Assembly (NCBI GenBank): GCA_020426575.1
Contig: JAGQPT010000085.1
Location: 1-35,164 of the forward strand
Direction of reading: 5' to 3'
DNA: 35,164 nt
DNA from: Planctomycetales bacterium
Lineage (GTDB): Bacteria > Planctomycetota > Planctomycetia > Pirellulales > JAEUIK01
The translations under genes were made by a program, and so were the position numbers. Shown in pieces: positions 1-8,214 of the stretch (position 1 is its first letter; each line of letters opens with the position of its first letter). Under the pieces are notes generated by a model that searched no databases, was not told where the DNA came from, and saw nothing but the letters and a program-made list of their open reading frames with translations.

Positions 1-2
1 AG

Positions 3-71
3 ATCAGTCGCGCCTTTGACCTGGTGCTTTCCCAGACCCGGGCCAAACGATCCTCCCGCTATGCCAATTAG
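3..71 (+). CDS. C-terminal end of an unidentified protein (partial)
   Basis: The window opens inside a gene. The frame starting at base 3 stays open for 22 codons to TAG at 69-71 and reads as a basic tail, ISRAFDLVLSQTRAKRSSRYAN. The other two plus-strand frames give unnatural Pro/Trp-rich translations. The start lies upstream of the window and no family can be named from so short a tail. Confidence 0.45.
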   Translation: MSRAFDLVLSQTRAKRSSRYAN

Positions 72-194
72 GCTTTGGCGCGAGTGACGCCGCGACCGAG
101 CCCACACGGATCGGCGTGCCGCAGGCGTGCGCAGCGTACCCCTCGCCAGCCGGTCATGGCACCGCGCAATAATTTCGGTGCTCCCGCGCTCCGT

Positions 195-530
195 TCACAC
201 GTCCAGCACGGGCGTGCCGACGTAGAGCTGGAGTACCTGGCTTTGCACCTTGATCGCACGGATCAGCACCCAGACCTGGTCCATCGTGAACTTCTCCGGG
301 TCGCTGCCGGCGAGGCGTTCCAGATCGTCGGTCATTGCCGCGTGTTGATCGGTTGCCGCCTGCAGGCGGATGCTCATGTCGCGCCAGGCCTCGGTCAACA
401 CGTTGTCGTCTTCGAGCAGCCGCGGATCGTCGACGTGATTCGTCAGCAGCAGGCACAGGCGGGCCACGTCGCGGGGCGCCGCCTCGGGCTGCAGCCGTTC
501 CACCCGGCTGGCCAGTTGTTCGCAGTTCAT
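195..530 (-). CDS. small hypothetical protein, 111 aa
   Basis: I do not recognise this gene. It encodes about 111 residues starting MNCEQLASRVERLQPE and ending QLYVGTPVLDV. The composition is that of a soluble, mostly helical, acidic cytoplasmic protein with no signal peptide, membrane segment or cysteine cluster. The frame is open upstream to about 767, but that extension is Pro/Arg/Ser-rich and looks like random GC-rich sequence. The ATG at 530 begins the sequence with normal amino-acid composition, so I place the start there, although no good Shine-Dalgarno precedes it. It lies alone on the minus strand, tail to tail with the partial gene at the window edge and divergent from pdxJ. Confidence 0.55.
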   Translation of the reverse strand: MNCEQLASRVERLQPEAAPRDVARLCLLLTNHVDDPRLLEDDNVLTEAWRDMSIRLQAATDQHAAMTDDLERLAGSDPEKFTMDQVWVLIRAIKVQSQVLQLYVGTPVLDV

Positions 531-1236
531 GATGTGCGTCTCAGTTGTCGGTCGTGGGCAGTGGATGAGTGTCGTCGTCGAACGGGGCCACTCGCCATCG
601 GGGCGACGACCGGGCGCCACGTGCTCTGCGATGGACGGGCCGTTCGAAGGGCAAACGTATTGGACCCCGTCGCTGGACGGTTGAGGGGAAACCGCGAACG
701 CGCTGGGGCGTCCAGATTCGGATCGAGGGGGTGCATCGTGGCGAGCCTTTCGGCCCGGCCACACCAAAAGTTTAGCTTAGTTTCTGGACCTAAATCCTTC
801 GGTCGCAAGTCCCAGGCAAGGCACGAGTTGACGCCGGTCGAGCGGGTGTGTCCACCAGCCTATTTGTAGTCGGAATTCTTGCCCAGCGGCAGCCAGCCGC
901 GGTGCCCCGGCGGCGGCGAATCTCACCAAGCACTGCGGTCGGACAACCACCCCAGGCCGCGCAATCGCACCATGGGCATCGGTGAACCAGCACGGATCGC
1001 CGCGTGTCCGGCCCCCGTGGTATGGCACAGGTTGTCCGCCGCCGATCGCCATCCACCTGCCGCCAGAGCGACCGGGCAGCGGCGGCGCATTCGCGGTCAG
1101 TTGTGGCCACCACACCTACGCGTATAATCACCCGCCTTCGCTGCGGTGCCTTTGGGGCTTGGCTCGGCGCACCGAGCGGGACGTAGAAATCGCAGCGCAC
1201 GGACAACTCAGCGTAGGCTCCACGGCACGGAATAAC
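531..1236. other. intergenic region between the hypothetical gene and pdxJ
   Basis: About 700 bases with no convincing gene. The open frames here are Pro/Arg-rich and typical of GC-rich noncoding DNA. The only element I can support is a promoter-like pair at 1101-1128 facing pdxJ. Confidence 0.5.
1101..1128 (+). promoter_or_regulatory. sigma-70-like promoter for pdxJ
   Basis: TTGTGG at 1101-1106 and a consensus TATAAT at 1123-1128 are separated by 16 bases, about 110 bases before the pdxJ ATG. A perfect TATAAT is unusual in this GC-rich sequence, which supports the call. Inferred from motif only. Confidence 0.4.
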
Positions 1237-1950
1237 ATGGCCAAACTCGGTGTCAACATCGATCACATCGCCACGGTGCGCGAGGCTCGGCGGACCAATG
1301 AACCCGATCCGGTCTGGGCGGCCGCGTTGGCCGAATTGGGCGGCGCCGACGGCATCACGATCCACCTCCGCGAGGACCGCCGCCACATCCAGGACCGCGA
1401 CCTGCGCGTGCTGCGCGAAACGGTGACCGTCAAGCTCAACCTGGAACTTGCCTGCGAGGACGAGGTGCTCGACCTCGCCTGCGAACATCGGCCGGACCAG
1501 GCGACGCTCGTCCCCGAACGCCGCGAAGAACTCACGACCGAAGGCGGGCTCGACGTCGTGGGACAGGCCGATCGGGTGCGGCGTGCCACGGAGCGTCTCC
1601 ACGAAGCCGGCATTGTCGTCAGCCTGTTCCTCGATCCGGACGAACGGCAGATTCGCGCCGCGGCCGATCTGGGCGCCGACGCGGTCGAACTGCACACCGG
1701 CGGCTATGCCAACGCTCGGGATGGCGATGGCAGACAGGCCCAACTGGCCGCGATCACCGCCGCCGCCGTCCGCATCCGCGAATTGGGGCTCGTCCTGCAC
1801 GCCGGCCACGGCCTCACGTACCGCAACGTCCAGTCGATCGCCTAGATCGAGGGCATGGACGAGTTGAACATCGGCCACAGCATCGTCGCCCGGGCGATCA
1901 TGGTCGGTTTCGAGCGTGCCGTTCGCGAGATGAAACAGTTGATCGTCTGA
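1237..1950 (+). pseudogene. pdxJ: pyridoxine 5'-phosphate synthase with in-frame amber codon at position 203
   Basis: PdxJ condenses 1-deoxyxylulose 5-phosphate with 3-amino-2-oxopropyl phosphate to give pyridoxine 5'-phosphate in the DXP-dependent vitamin B6 route. The reading begins [19 protein letters not shown] and carries the family residues: H43 and R45 in TIHLRED, E70 in LNLELAC, E151 in VELHTGGY, and [11 protein letters not shown] at 1843-1845 ends the frame after 202 codons. The same frame continues for 34 codons to TGA at 1948-1950 with the expected C-terminus, including [14 protein letters not shown]. Uninterrupted, the protein would be about 237 residues, the normal PdxJ length. 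The lost part holds the NIGH segment, which helps bind substrate phosphate, so the 202-residue product should be inactive unless the stop is a sequencing error or is read through. TAG is an ordinary stop elsewhere in the window (e.g. 5724-5726, 32695-32697), so reassignment is unlikely. dapA follows 131 bases downstream. Confidence 0.85.
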
Positions 1951-1984
1951 CGGCCGGTGACACGTGTCGCGTCGTGCGGGTCGA

Positions 1985-2014
1985 TTGCGTGGCGCTGACG
2001 GCTTCTTGTATCAT
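1985..2014 (+). promoter_or_regulatory. possible promoter for dapA
   Basis: TTGCGT at 1985-1990 and TATCAT at 2009-2014 with an 18-base spacer lie about 70 bases before the dapA ATG. A similar -10 (TATCAT) precedes the gene at 20822. Motif-only inference. Confidence 0.25.
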
Positions 2015-2081
2015 GCGGCGACGTGTTCGCGCCGCAGTGACCGACGTTCATCGGGCATATGACCAGGGAGAAAAAAAATCG

Positions 2082-2969
2082 ATGTCCACACGTGGTGAAG
2101 CGTTCGCCGGCCTTTCGGTCGCGCTGGTCACACCCTTTCGCGACGGTGTCGTCGATGTCGAGCGGCTGCAACAGCAGGTCGAGTTCCAGATCGCCGCCGG
2201 CACGACCTGCGTTTGCCCGGTCGGCACGACCGGCGAGTCCCCTACCCTCTCGCACGAAGAGCACGACCGTGTGATCGCGGCCGTGGTCGAAGTCGCCGCC
2301 GGGCGCATCAAGGTGATGGCTGGCACCGGTTCCAACAGCACCGAGGAAGCGCTGCGGCTGACGCGTTGGGCGGCCCAGGCCGGGGCCGACGCCGCGCTGG
2401 TCGTTGCTCCGTACTACAACAAGCCGACCCAGCGCGGCATGTACGAACACTTCAAGGCGTTGGCCGAAGCGGTCGACATTCCTATCTGCGTCTACAACAT
2501 CCCTGGCCGCACGGGAAAGAACATCGAGCCGGAAACGATCGCCCGGCTCGCCGAGCTGCCGACCATCACGATGGTGAAAGAGGCGACCGGTTCGCTCGAC
2601 CAGGCTTCGCAGATCGCGGCGCTCACGGACCTGACGATTCTCAGCGGCGACGACAGCCTCACGCTGCCCTTGATGGCGATTGGCGGTCGGGGTGTGATCT
2701 CCGTCGTCGGCAACATCGTTCCGTACGACATGATCGCCATGATCAAGGCGTTCGAGGCGGGCGATACCGCGGCGGCCACCGGCTGGCACCGTAAGCTCTT
2801 TCCGCTCTGCCGCGACATGTTGGGCCTCTCGACAAACCCGATTCCGATCAAGGCCGCCATGCAGATGCTCGACCGCGACACGGGCGACGTTCGGCTGCCC
2901 CTCACGCGCCTCGACACGGCCGAGCAGGAAAACCTGCGGCGCACGCTCACCAACTACGGCATGCTGTGA
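2082..2969 (+). CDS. dapA: 4-hydroxy-tetrahydrodipicolinate synthase
   Basis: DapA condenses pyruvate with aspartate semialdehyde, the first committed step of the diaminopimelate/lysine pathway, in the cytoplasm. The 295-residue length matches the family (E. coli 292). The Schiff-base lysine is K166 in MVKEATGS, the catalytic tyrosine Y138 in VYNIPGRTG with R143 following, and the pyruvate-binding pair T49-T50 in [10 protein letters not shown]112 in [10 protein letters not shown] matches the tyrosine contributed across the dimer. A constant offset of about +5 from E. coli numbering fits all of these. The frame is open upstream to 1974, but ATG 2082 is preceded by AGGGAG at 2065-2070 and begins at the normal N-terminus. 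The glycosyltransferase follows closely on the same strand and may be cotranscribed. Confidence 0.96.
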   Translation: MSTRGEAFAGLSVALVTPFRDGVVDVERLQQQVEFQIAAGTTCVCPVGTTGESPTLSHEEHDRVIAAVVEVAAGRIKVMAGTGSNSTEEALRLTRWAAQAGADAALVVAPYYNKPTQRGMYEHFKALAEAVDIPICVYNIPGRTGKNIEPETIARLAELPTITMVKEATGSLDQASQIAALTDLTILSGDDSLTLPLMAIGGRGVISVVGNIVPYDMIAMIKAFEAGDTAAATGWHRKLFPLCRDMLGLSTNPIPIKAAMQMLDRDTGDVRLPLTRLDTAEQENLRRTLTNYGML

Positions 2970-3042
2970 CGGGATGTTATGTAGCCGGTCCTTCTTTGAC
3001 CGGCGGCTTCAACGCGGCGCGGCTCTCAGAGGGGTGCGTACC

Positions 3043-4179
3043 GTGACGCGCCGCGTGCTCTGGATCTGCGAATACGCGCGTCTGAACGGTGCCGAGCGTT
3101 CCCTGTTGGCAACGTTGTCGGGCCTGCGCAGTTCGGGCTACGACGTTGCCGCCGTCGGCCCCGCCACGGGACCCCTTGCCGAGGAACTCGCACGCGCCGC
3201 GGTCCCGCTCACGCCGGTCGAGTGGCACGACGCGGCCGGTCGCCGGATCGCCCTTGACGACGTCCGCGCCGAACTCGAACGCTGCATCGGCTCGCTCGCG
3301 CCCGGCCTCGTGCATGCCAACAGCCTGTCGATGGCGCGCATCGCCGGCCCCGTCGTCCAGTCGCTCGGCGTCCCCGGCATCGGGCACATCCGCGACATCG
3401 TCGGCCTGAGCCGTACGGCGATCGCCGACGTCAATCGCAACGCCCGCCTGTTGTGCGTTTCGGCGGCAACGCGCGACTTCCACGTCGCACAGGGGCTCGA
3501 TCCCGACCGGGCCCACGTGCTCCACAACGGCGTCGATCTCGAGGAGTTCCGGCCGCGAACTGCCACGGGACGGCTGCACACGGAATTGGGGCTCGAGCCA
3601 ACGACGCGGCTGCTGACAACGATCGGCCAGATCGGTGCCCGCAAAGGCCAGGACGTCGTGCTTGCCGCCTTGCCGGACATCGTTGCCGCCGCTCCCGACG
3701 TGCACCTTCTTATCGTCGGCGAACGGTGTTCGCAAAAGGCCGAGACCGTCGAGTACGAGCGACAACTGCTCGCGGCCGCCGACGCGTCGGGGCTCAGCCC
3801 GCACGTTCACTTCCTGGGCGTTCGCGAAGACGTTGCCCGTATCCTCAACGAGACGGCCGTGCTCGTGCATGCGGCCCGGCAAGAACCGCTCGGTCGCGTG
3901 TTGCTCGAAGCGGCCGCGTCGGGCTGTGCGGTCGTCGCCACGGATGTCGGTGGCACGGCCGAAATTTTCGCCACCGTCGCGCCGTCAGCCGTGTTGATCA
4001 AACCGAACAACTCCCGCCTACTCGCCGAGGAGGTCTTGCGCCTGTTGGAGGACGACGAGCGGCGCGGGCGACTCGCCGCCGAGGCCAAACTTCGCGCTAC
4101 CGCCGCTTTCGACCGCCGCACGACCGCCCGCCAACTTGCCCTGCACTACGACGCGGTCATTGACACAGCGTCGCGGTGA
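3043..4179 (+). CDS. GT4-family glycosyltransferase
   Basis: A GT-B fold, retaining glycosyltransferase of family GT4 (Glycos_transf_1 type), expected to transfer a sugar from a nucleotide-sugar donor to a lipid or glycan acceptor at the cytoplasmic face of the membrane. The N-terminal domain begins RRVLWICEYARLNGAERSLL, a typical GT4 start with the glycine loop. The C-terminal donor domain has TTIGQIGARKGQDVVLAAL and the E-x7-E motif in EPLGRVLLEAAASGCAVVAT, followed by DVGGTAEI. The frame is open from ATG 2974, five bases past the dapA stop, giving 401 residues. I prefer GTG 3043 (378 residues) because AGAGGGG at 3028-3034 lies eight bases before it. Donor and acceptor cannot be read from the sequence. 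Confidence 0.88.
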   Translation: MTRRVLWICEYARLNGAERSLLATLSGLRSSGYDVAAVGPATGPLAEELARAAVPLTPVEWHDAAGRRIALDDVRAELERCIGSLAPGLVHANSLSMARIAGPVVQSLGVPGIGHIRDIVGLSRTAIADVNRNARLLCVSAATRDFHVAQGLDPDRAHVLHNGVDLEEFRPRTATGRLHTELGLEPTTRLLTTIGQIGARKGQDVVLAALPDIVAAAPDVHLLIVGERCSQKAETVEYERQLLAAADASGLSPHVHFLGVREDVARILNETAVLVHAARQEPLGRVLLEAAASGCAVVATDVGGTAEIFATVAPSAVLIKPNNSRLLAEEVLRLLEDDERRGRLAAEAKLRATAAFDRRTTARQLALHYDAVIDTASR

Positions 4180-4292
4180 GCCTTCCCGCTTTCACGCTTG
4201 CCACGTATCATCGGGGCGGATGCTGCGAGGGCCGCAACGCACGATTTTGACCGTCAGGCCTCGCCGGCGAACGACACGATCCAGGAAGTCCA

Positions 4293-5726
4293 ATGAACCA
4301 GTCCAGCGCAGTCGCCGAGGTGCTTGGTCGCATGGCCGACTCGGCGATCGTGGCCGAGTATCGCCGCCGCACGCCGACGTCGGCCCGCTTCGCCGATGAA
4401 GCGCGCCACGTGCTGCCGGGCGGTATCACGCACGATGCGCGCCATGTGCTGCCCTATCCCCTTTACGTCGAACGGGCGCATGGTTCGCGGAAGTGGGACG
4501 TCGACGGCAACGAGTACGTCGACTACGCCGGCGGCCACGGTGCGCTGCTGCTGGGCCACAACCACCCGGTCGTCACCGAGGCCATCCAGCGGCAACTCGA
4601 ACGGGGCACGCATTTCGGCACCTGCCACGAGCTGGAATTGCGCTGGGGCGCCCTCGTGCAGCGGCTCATGCCCAGTGCCGAACGTCTCCGCTTCACCAGT
4701 TCCGGCACCGAGGCCACATTGCTGGCCGTCCGCCTGGCCCGCGCCGCCACCGGCCGCAAGAAACTGCTGCGATTTGCCGGCCATTTTCACGGCTGGCACG
4801 ACCACATGGCCTTCGGCGTCAGCGGCGGTTTCGACGCCCCGTCGTCGCCCGGTGTGCTACCGGAGATCACCGAAAACGTCGTGCTCGCGCCGCCGGACGA
4901 CACCCAAGCCACCGAGCGCATTCTTGCCGCAAGCGATGACATCGCCGCCGTGATCATCGAACCGACCGGTGCGAGTTGGGGGCAGGTCCCCGTGCAGCCA
5001 GAGTTCCTCCACGCCCTGCGCGATGCCACAACGCGGCACGGCGCCCTGCTGATCTTCGACGAGGTGATCTCGGGCTTTCGCTGTTCGCCGGGTGGCGCAC
5101 AAGCGGTGCTGGGCATTCGGCCCGACCTCACGACGCTGGCCAAGATTCTCGCCGGCGGGCTTCCCGGCGGCGCCTTGGCAGGCCGGCGCGACGTGCTCGA
5201 ACTCCTCGAATTCGCCGACGTGCGGGCCGCCGAGTTGGGCACTGACGTTACGCCCCGACCGAAAGTGCCGCACCACGGCACGTTCAACGGCAACCCCCTC
5301 TCGGCCGCCGCGGGCATCGCCACACTCGAGATCGTCGCGACCGGCGACGCCTGTCAGCGGGCTTCGGATTACGCCGAACGTCTCAGAACGGCACTCAACG
5401 GGGTGATAGCCGACGAGCGCCTCGACTGGTCGGTATACGGCACGTATTCGGGGTTCCACGTCTTTACGAATCCCGCTGGCGAGTCGATCACGGCCGACGA
5501 CATCGCCGCCGGGCGCGTCGACTACCGCACGCTCAAGTCGCGGCCGGACCCCGCGCTGTTGATGAAGCTGCGGCTGGCCATGCTCGTGCATGGCGTCGAG
5601 TTGTTTTCCTGGCCGGGCGGCCCTACTTCGGCCGTCCACGACGAACGAGATCTCGCCCTCACAGTCGCGGCCTTCGGCAGCGCGCTGCAGATGCTTAAGG
5701 ACGAAGGCGAAATCGGCCGCCGCTAG
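4293..5726 (+). CDS. class III PLP-dependent aminotransferase, glutamate-1-semialdehyde-mutase-like
   Basis: A fold-type I, class III (OAT-like) aminotransferase of 477 residues. Visible features are the N-terminal DVDGNEYVDYAGGHGALLLGH typical of this class, the phosphate-binding SSGTEAT near 136-142, HFHGWHD at 164-170, the PLP-ring aspartate D256 in LLIFDEVISGFR, and the Schiff-base lysine K284 in TLAKILAGGLPGGA. FNGNPLSAAAG follows, as in GSA aminomutase relatives. At 477 residues it is longer than HemL (about 430), and it lacks the HemL N-terminal GGVNSPVR signature, having GGITHDARH instead. It is therefore probably a HemL-like aminotransferase or mutase of another pathway. AGGAAG at 4283-4288 sits four bases from the ATG. 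It follows the glycosyltransferase by about 110 bases; whether they share a pathway is unknown. Confidence 0.88.
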   Translation: MNQSSAVAEVLGRMADSAIVAEYRRRTPTSARFADEARHVLPGGITHDARHVLPYPLYVERAHGSRKWDVDGNEYVDYAGGHGALLLGHNHPVVTEAIQRQLERGTHFGTCHELELRWGALVQRLMPSAERLRFTSSGTEATLLAVRLARAATGRKKLLRFAGHFHGWHDHMAFGVSGGFDAPSSPGVLPEITENVVLAPPDDTQATERILAASDDIAAVIIEPTGASWGQVPVQPEFLHALRDATTRHGALLIFDEVISGFRCSPGGAQAVLGIRPDLTTLAKILAGGLPGGALAGRRDVLELLEFADVRAAELGTDVTPRPKVPHHGTFNGNPLSAAAGIATLEIVATGDACQRASDYAERLRTALNGVIADERLDWSVYGTYSGFHVFTNPAGESITADDIAAGRVDYRTLKSRPDPALLMKLRLAMLVHGVELFSWPGGPTSAVHDERDLALTVAAFGSALQMLKDEGEIGRR

Positions 5727-5742
5727 CGTTCCGCACGAACAC

Positions 5743-7896
5743 TCAATGCGCGTCCAACGCGTCGCGACGAGCCCCTTCGAGCCAGATGCGGGGGTGTCCC
5801 TGAACGCGCTGCATGACCTGTCCCCAGTTCGGCAGGCCGTGCTCGTGCTCCAACCGCGCTGCTTCGGCAGCGCGCTCTAGCGCTGCGTCCGACTCGCCCG
5901 TCATGTGAAGCGCAAGTGCCCAGTGGTAACGATACAGAGCACTGTCGGGGTTCGATTGGGCCGCCGTCGCGAATGAATCGAGCGCCGCTGCAAACTCGCC
6001 GGCCGTCAACAGATCGCGGCCGCGGCTGAATTCGTCGGCTGCCTGCGCGAGGCTTGCCGGTGTGACGTCGGGCGCTCTCACTGCTACCGGCACATCGACG
6101 GGGCGTTCCTCCCGGGGCAATGCGAGAGTGTGATCATGGGCGATGTTGTTCGTTGGCGGCGCGGGCGATTCACGACGCGCCGCAGCGGTGTCTTGTCGAG
6201 GCGATTCGACATGCTGATCTTTCGCCTCGGCAGAGTGGTCATCCGACTCGACGTCTTGATTGAGCACTGCTTCATCGAGCACGACGATTTCAGCGTCGGG
6301 AAGCCGCGGCGACGTCGCCACACCCGGCGTCACGTCCGCCGGCGAAACGACCGACACATCGCTCTCAAACGGCGGCGCCGAAGTCGCTTCGGTGGCACCG
6401 GTAGACGGCCGGGCCGTGCTCGCTTCAGGGGGCCCCTCCACCGTCGTGGCGGCCATGTCGTGTTGGGTGGTCGCAGTGGGGTCGGGGGTAAAGGTGCGCG
6501 GAACGGCCGCAGGGGCAAGCGGCAATTCGGGTGGCGTGTGGTGCTCCACCGTCTCAGCCAACGAGCCGCTTTGCGCCAACGGCTTCGTCAACGACGTTTG
6601 GGCGCGCCGAGCCGTGTGGGGTGCCGTTGGTTCGGTGTGGCGTGGCGCGGTGGGCCGACTCCGTCGTTGCTCGATGTCGGCGGCGGCGCGATTACTCGCG
6701 GTACGATGGCTTGGCGCATCTTCCACGTCATGCCGCCTCACGCCGACCAAGTCGCTGCTCGGGTCGATTGTAATTTCCCGGCCCGCTTCGTCGGGCGAGG
6801 CGAATCTTGCGGCGCCGACGGCGCTTGTCGTCGCATCGCCAGCGATTCTTTCGTCGCCGCTTGCACGTTGTGCAATTGAGGCATCCGTCATAGTGGGCGT
6901 CGCTTCAACGACTGGCGTTTGCGGCGCTGAATCCGACTTCGTCGGTTGCACGTCATGGGGCTCAGCCGCAGCCGAGCTGTCGGCATGACCGACATCCTCA
7001 GTACGAAAACCGGCAAGTTCGACATCGGGTGTGTCCAGGGGCGAGCCGGTCTGCTGGGCCACCGTCTCCACCTGCGATGTCCGAGTTGCCTGCAGCGCCG
7101 GCAGCACCAGCAACGACGGGCCGATAAACATCAGGAACACGGCAACGCCGAACGCCAGGTTGGCCGAGCGTTTGGTCACTTTCCGCGGCGCGGGACCCAG
7201 GCCCCAGGACGACTCGGCCGACGTGCCGTCCAGGGCGAAAGGCATCAGGTGGCAGTGATCGGTCTCGTTGACGAACCGGCAGCCGCCGACGTGCCCTGAA
7301 TCCGTTCGGGCGCTCCAGCACAACTCCGCCGGGATCACGGCCTCGTTGCCCTGCATGGTCGTCATCCGCACGAGCAGCCGATCGCCGGTCGAGCCCATGC
7401 TCGCCGCGCGAAAACAGAAACCACCGAGCGAGGCATCGATGATCTCGATGGGTCGTTCTTCGATGCTCAGTTCCCAGCGGGCCATGGCGACGATTTGCGT
7501 CGGTCGTCGCGCCGCCTGACGGCGTTCGATTTGGCCACGATCGGCGAACATGGCGAGCACGCCATCGGAGAGCTCCGTCTCGCAGTCGCAGCCGACCGAC
7601 CACTTGCCGTCTTCCGTGGGGCGCGACCAACAGACGTTGATGTCGAGTTCAAGCTGCCCGTCCCGACCGCCGGTGCCGTCGTCGAAGTAGACGCGCATCG
7701 TCGCGTGTTCACCTCGCGGCAGACAATCGTCGAGACACAGTCGCACGCCCCCCTGCGACGAGTTGTCAAGCGTGCCGTGGATGACCGCTGGCCGCGTGTT
7801 CTTGTCGCGCAGGATCGTCACCCGCGCAGGATTCGAGCCGCCAAGTTCAAAACGCCGCGATCGGTCGACCATCGTGCGTTGGCGAGGGTTGGGCAT
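5743..7896 (-). CDS. two-PilZ, single-TM protein with long Pro/Thr/Ala linker and C-terminal TPR
   Basis: A 717-residue modular protein. Residues 10-110 form a PilZ-like domain (RSRRF, then DNSSQGGVRL at 44-53). Residues 122-220 form a second one with a fuller signature: RRQAARR at 125-131 and DASLGGF at 154-160, matching the RxxxR and D/NxSxxG elements that bind cyclic di-GMP in PilZ domains. One membrane helix follows (about 247-268). Residues 270-610 are a low-complexity Pro/Thr/Ala/Ser/Glu-rich stretch, probably extracytoplasmic and disordered. Residues 616-690 contain a TPR-like helical repeat (AGEFAAALDSFATAAQSNPDSALYRYHWALALHMTGESDAALERA, in two pieces). The expected topology is cytoplasmic PilZ pair, outside tail. 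ATG 7896 has GGGAG ten bases upstream. Binding of c-di-GMP is inferred from motifs only, and the output is unknown. Confidence 0.82.
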   Translation of the reverse strand: MPNPRQRTMVDRSRRFELGGSNPARVTILRDKNTRPAVIHGTLDNSSQGGVRLCLDDCLPRGEHATMRVYFDDGTGGRDGQLELDINVCWSRPTEDGKWSVGCDCETELSDGVLAMFADRGQIERRQAARRPTQIVAMARWELSIEERPIEIIDASLGGFCFRAASMGSTGDRLLVRMTTMQGNEAVIPAELCWSARTDSGHVGGCRFVNETDHCHLMPFALDGTSAESSWGLGPAPRKVTKRSANLAFGVAVFLMFIGPSLLVLPALQATRTSQVETVAQQTGSPLDTPDVELAGFRTEDVGHADSSAAAEPHDVQPTKSDSAPQTPVVEATPTMTDASIAQRASGDERIAGDATTSAVGAARFASPDEAGREITIDPSSDLVGVRRHDVEDAPSHRTASNRAAADIEQRRSRPTAPRHTEPTAPHTARRAQTSLTKPLAQSGSLAETVEHHTPPELPLAPAAVPRTFTPDPTATTQHDMAATTVEGPPEASTARPSTGATEATSAPPFESDVSVVSPADVTPGVATSPRLPDAEIVVLDEAVLNQDVESDDHSAEAKDQHVESPRQDTAAARRESPAPPTNNIAHDHTLALPREERPVDVPVAVRAPDVTPASLAQAADEFSRGRDLLTAGEFAAALDSFATAAQSNPDSALYRYHWALALHMTGESDAALERAAEAARLEHEHGLPNWGQVMQRVQGHPRIWLEGARRDALDAH

Positions 7897-8214
7897 GTGC
7901 GTCGGACTCCCAGTGTGTCAGCAGTACGCGGCAGCGACGTCGCGGTGCGCGCTACTTTTTGCCTGCCGTGGGGCCAGGACGTAAGTCATCGCAGGCAGCG
8001 AGATTGGACCGCAGGCCCCGTCGCAAATCTACTCTGCAAACCTACGTTGCGATGCTGACGTTCGCAAAGCGCGCCTCCCGCGCGCACGCGTCCCAACCCG
8101 CACAACTGGAACCGCGTCGTCGCCGTGTGCGGTGACGGCGCACCGTCGGGGTGCAACGCCGCCGGTATGGGCGGCGGAAGATGTTCGCCGCCGAGACGAC
8201 GGCGGCCTCACGCG
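7897..8214. other. intergenic region between PilZ gene and M16 peptidase gene
   Basis: About 320 bases with no supported gene. It contains the hairpin at 8187-8206 just beyond the peptidase stop; the remainder must hold the PilZ-gene promoter, but I see no clear -35/-10 pair. Confidence 0.45.
8187..8206 (-). terminator. hairpin after the M16 operon, no T-tract
   Basis: GCCGCCG and CGGCGGC arms with a six-base loop lie eight bases beyond the minus-strand stop of the M16 peptidase. No T-run follows, so it is at best a weak terminator or a 3'-end stabilising hairpin. Confidence 0.3.

Noticed and set aside
75-869. A 264-codon plus-strand open frame
   Set aside because: It is antisense to the small hypothetical gene at 195-530 and Arg/Pro/His-rich, typical of shadow frames in GC-rich DNA.
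1843-1845. Recoding of TAG as a sense codon in pdxJ
   Set aside because: Several other genes in the window end with TAG at the correct place, and no special downstream structure is evident, so mutation or sequencing error is simpler.
790-1878. A 362-codon minus-strand open frame over pdxJ
   Set aside because: It is antisense to a recognisable PdxJ reading frame, and its translation is not that of a known family.
4293-5726. Assignment of the aminotransferase as hemL
   Set aside because: It lacks the HemL N-terminal signature and is longer, so only a HemL-like class III aminotransferase is supported.
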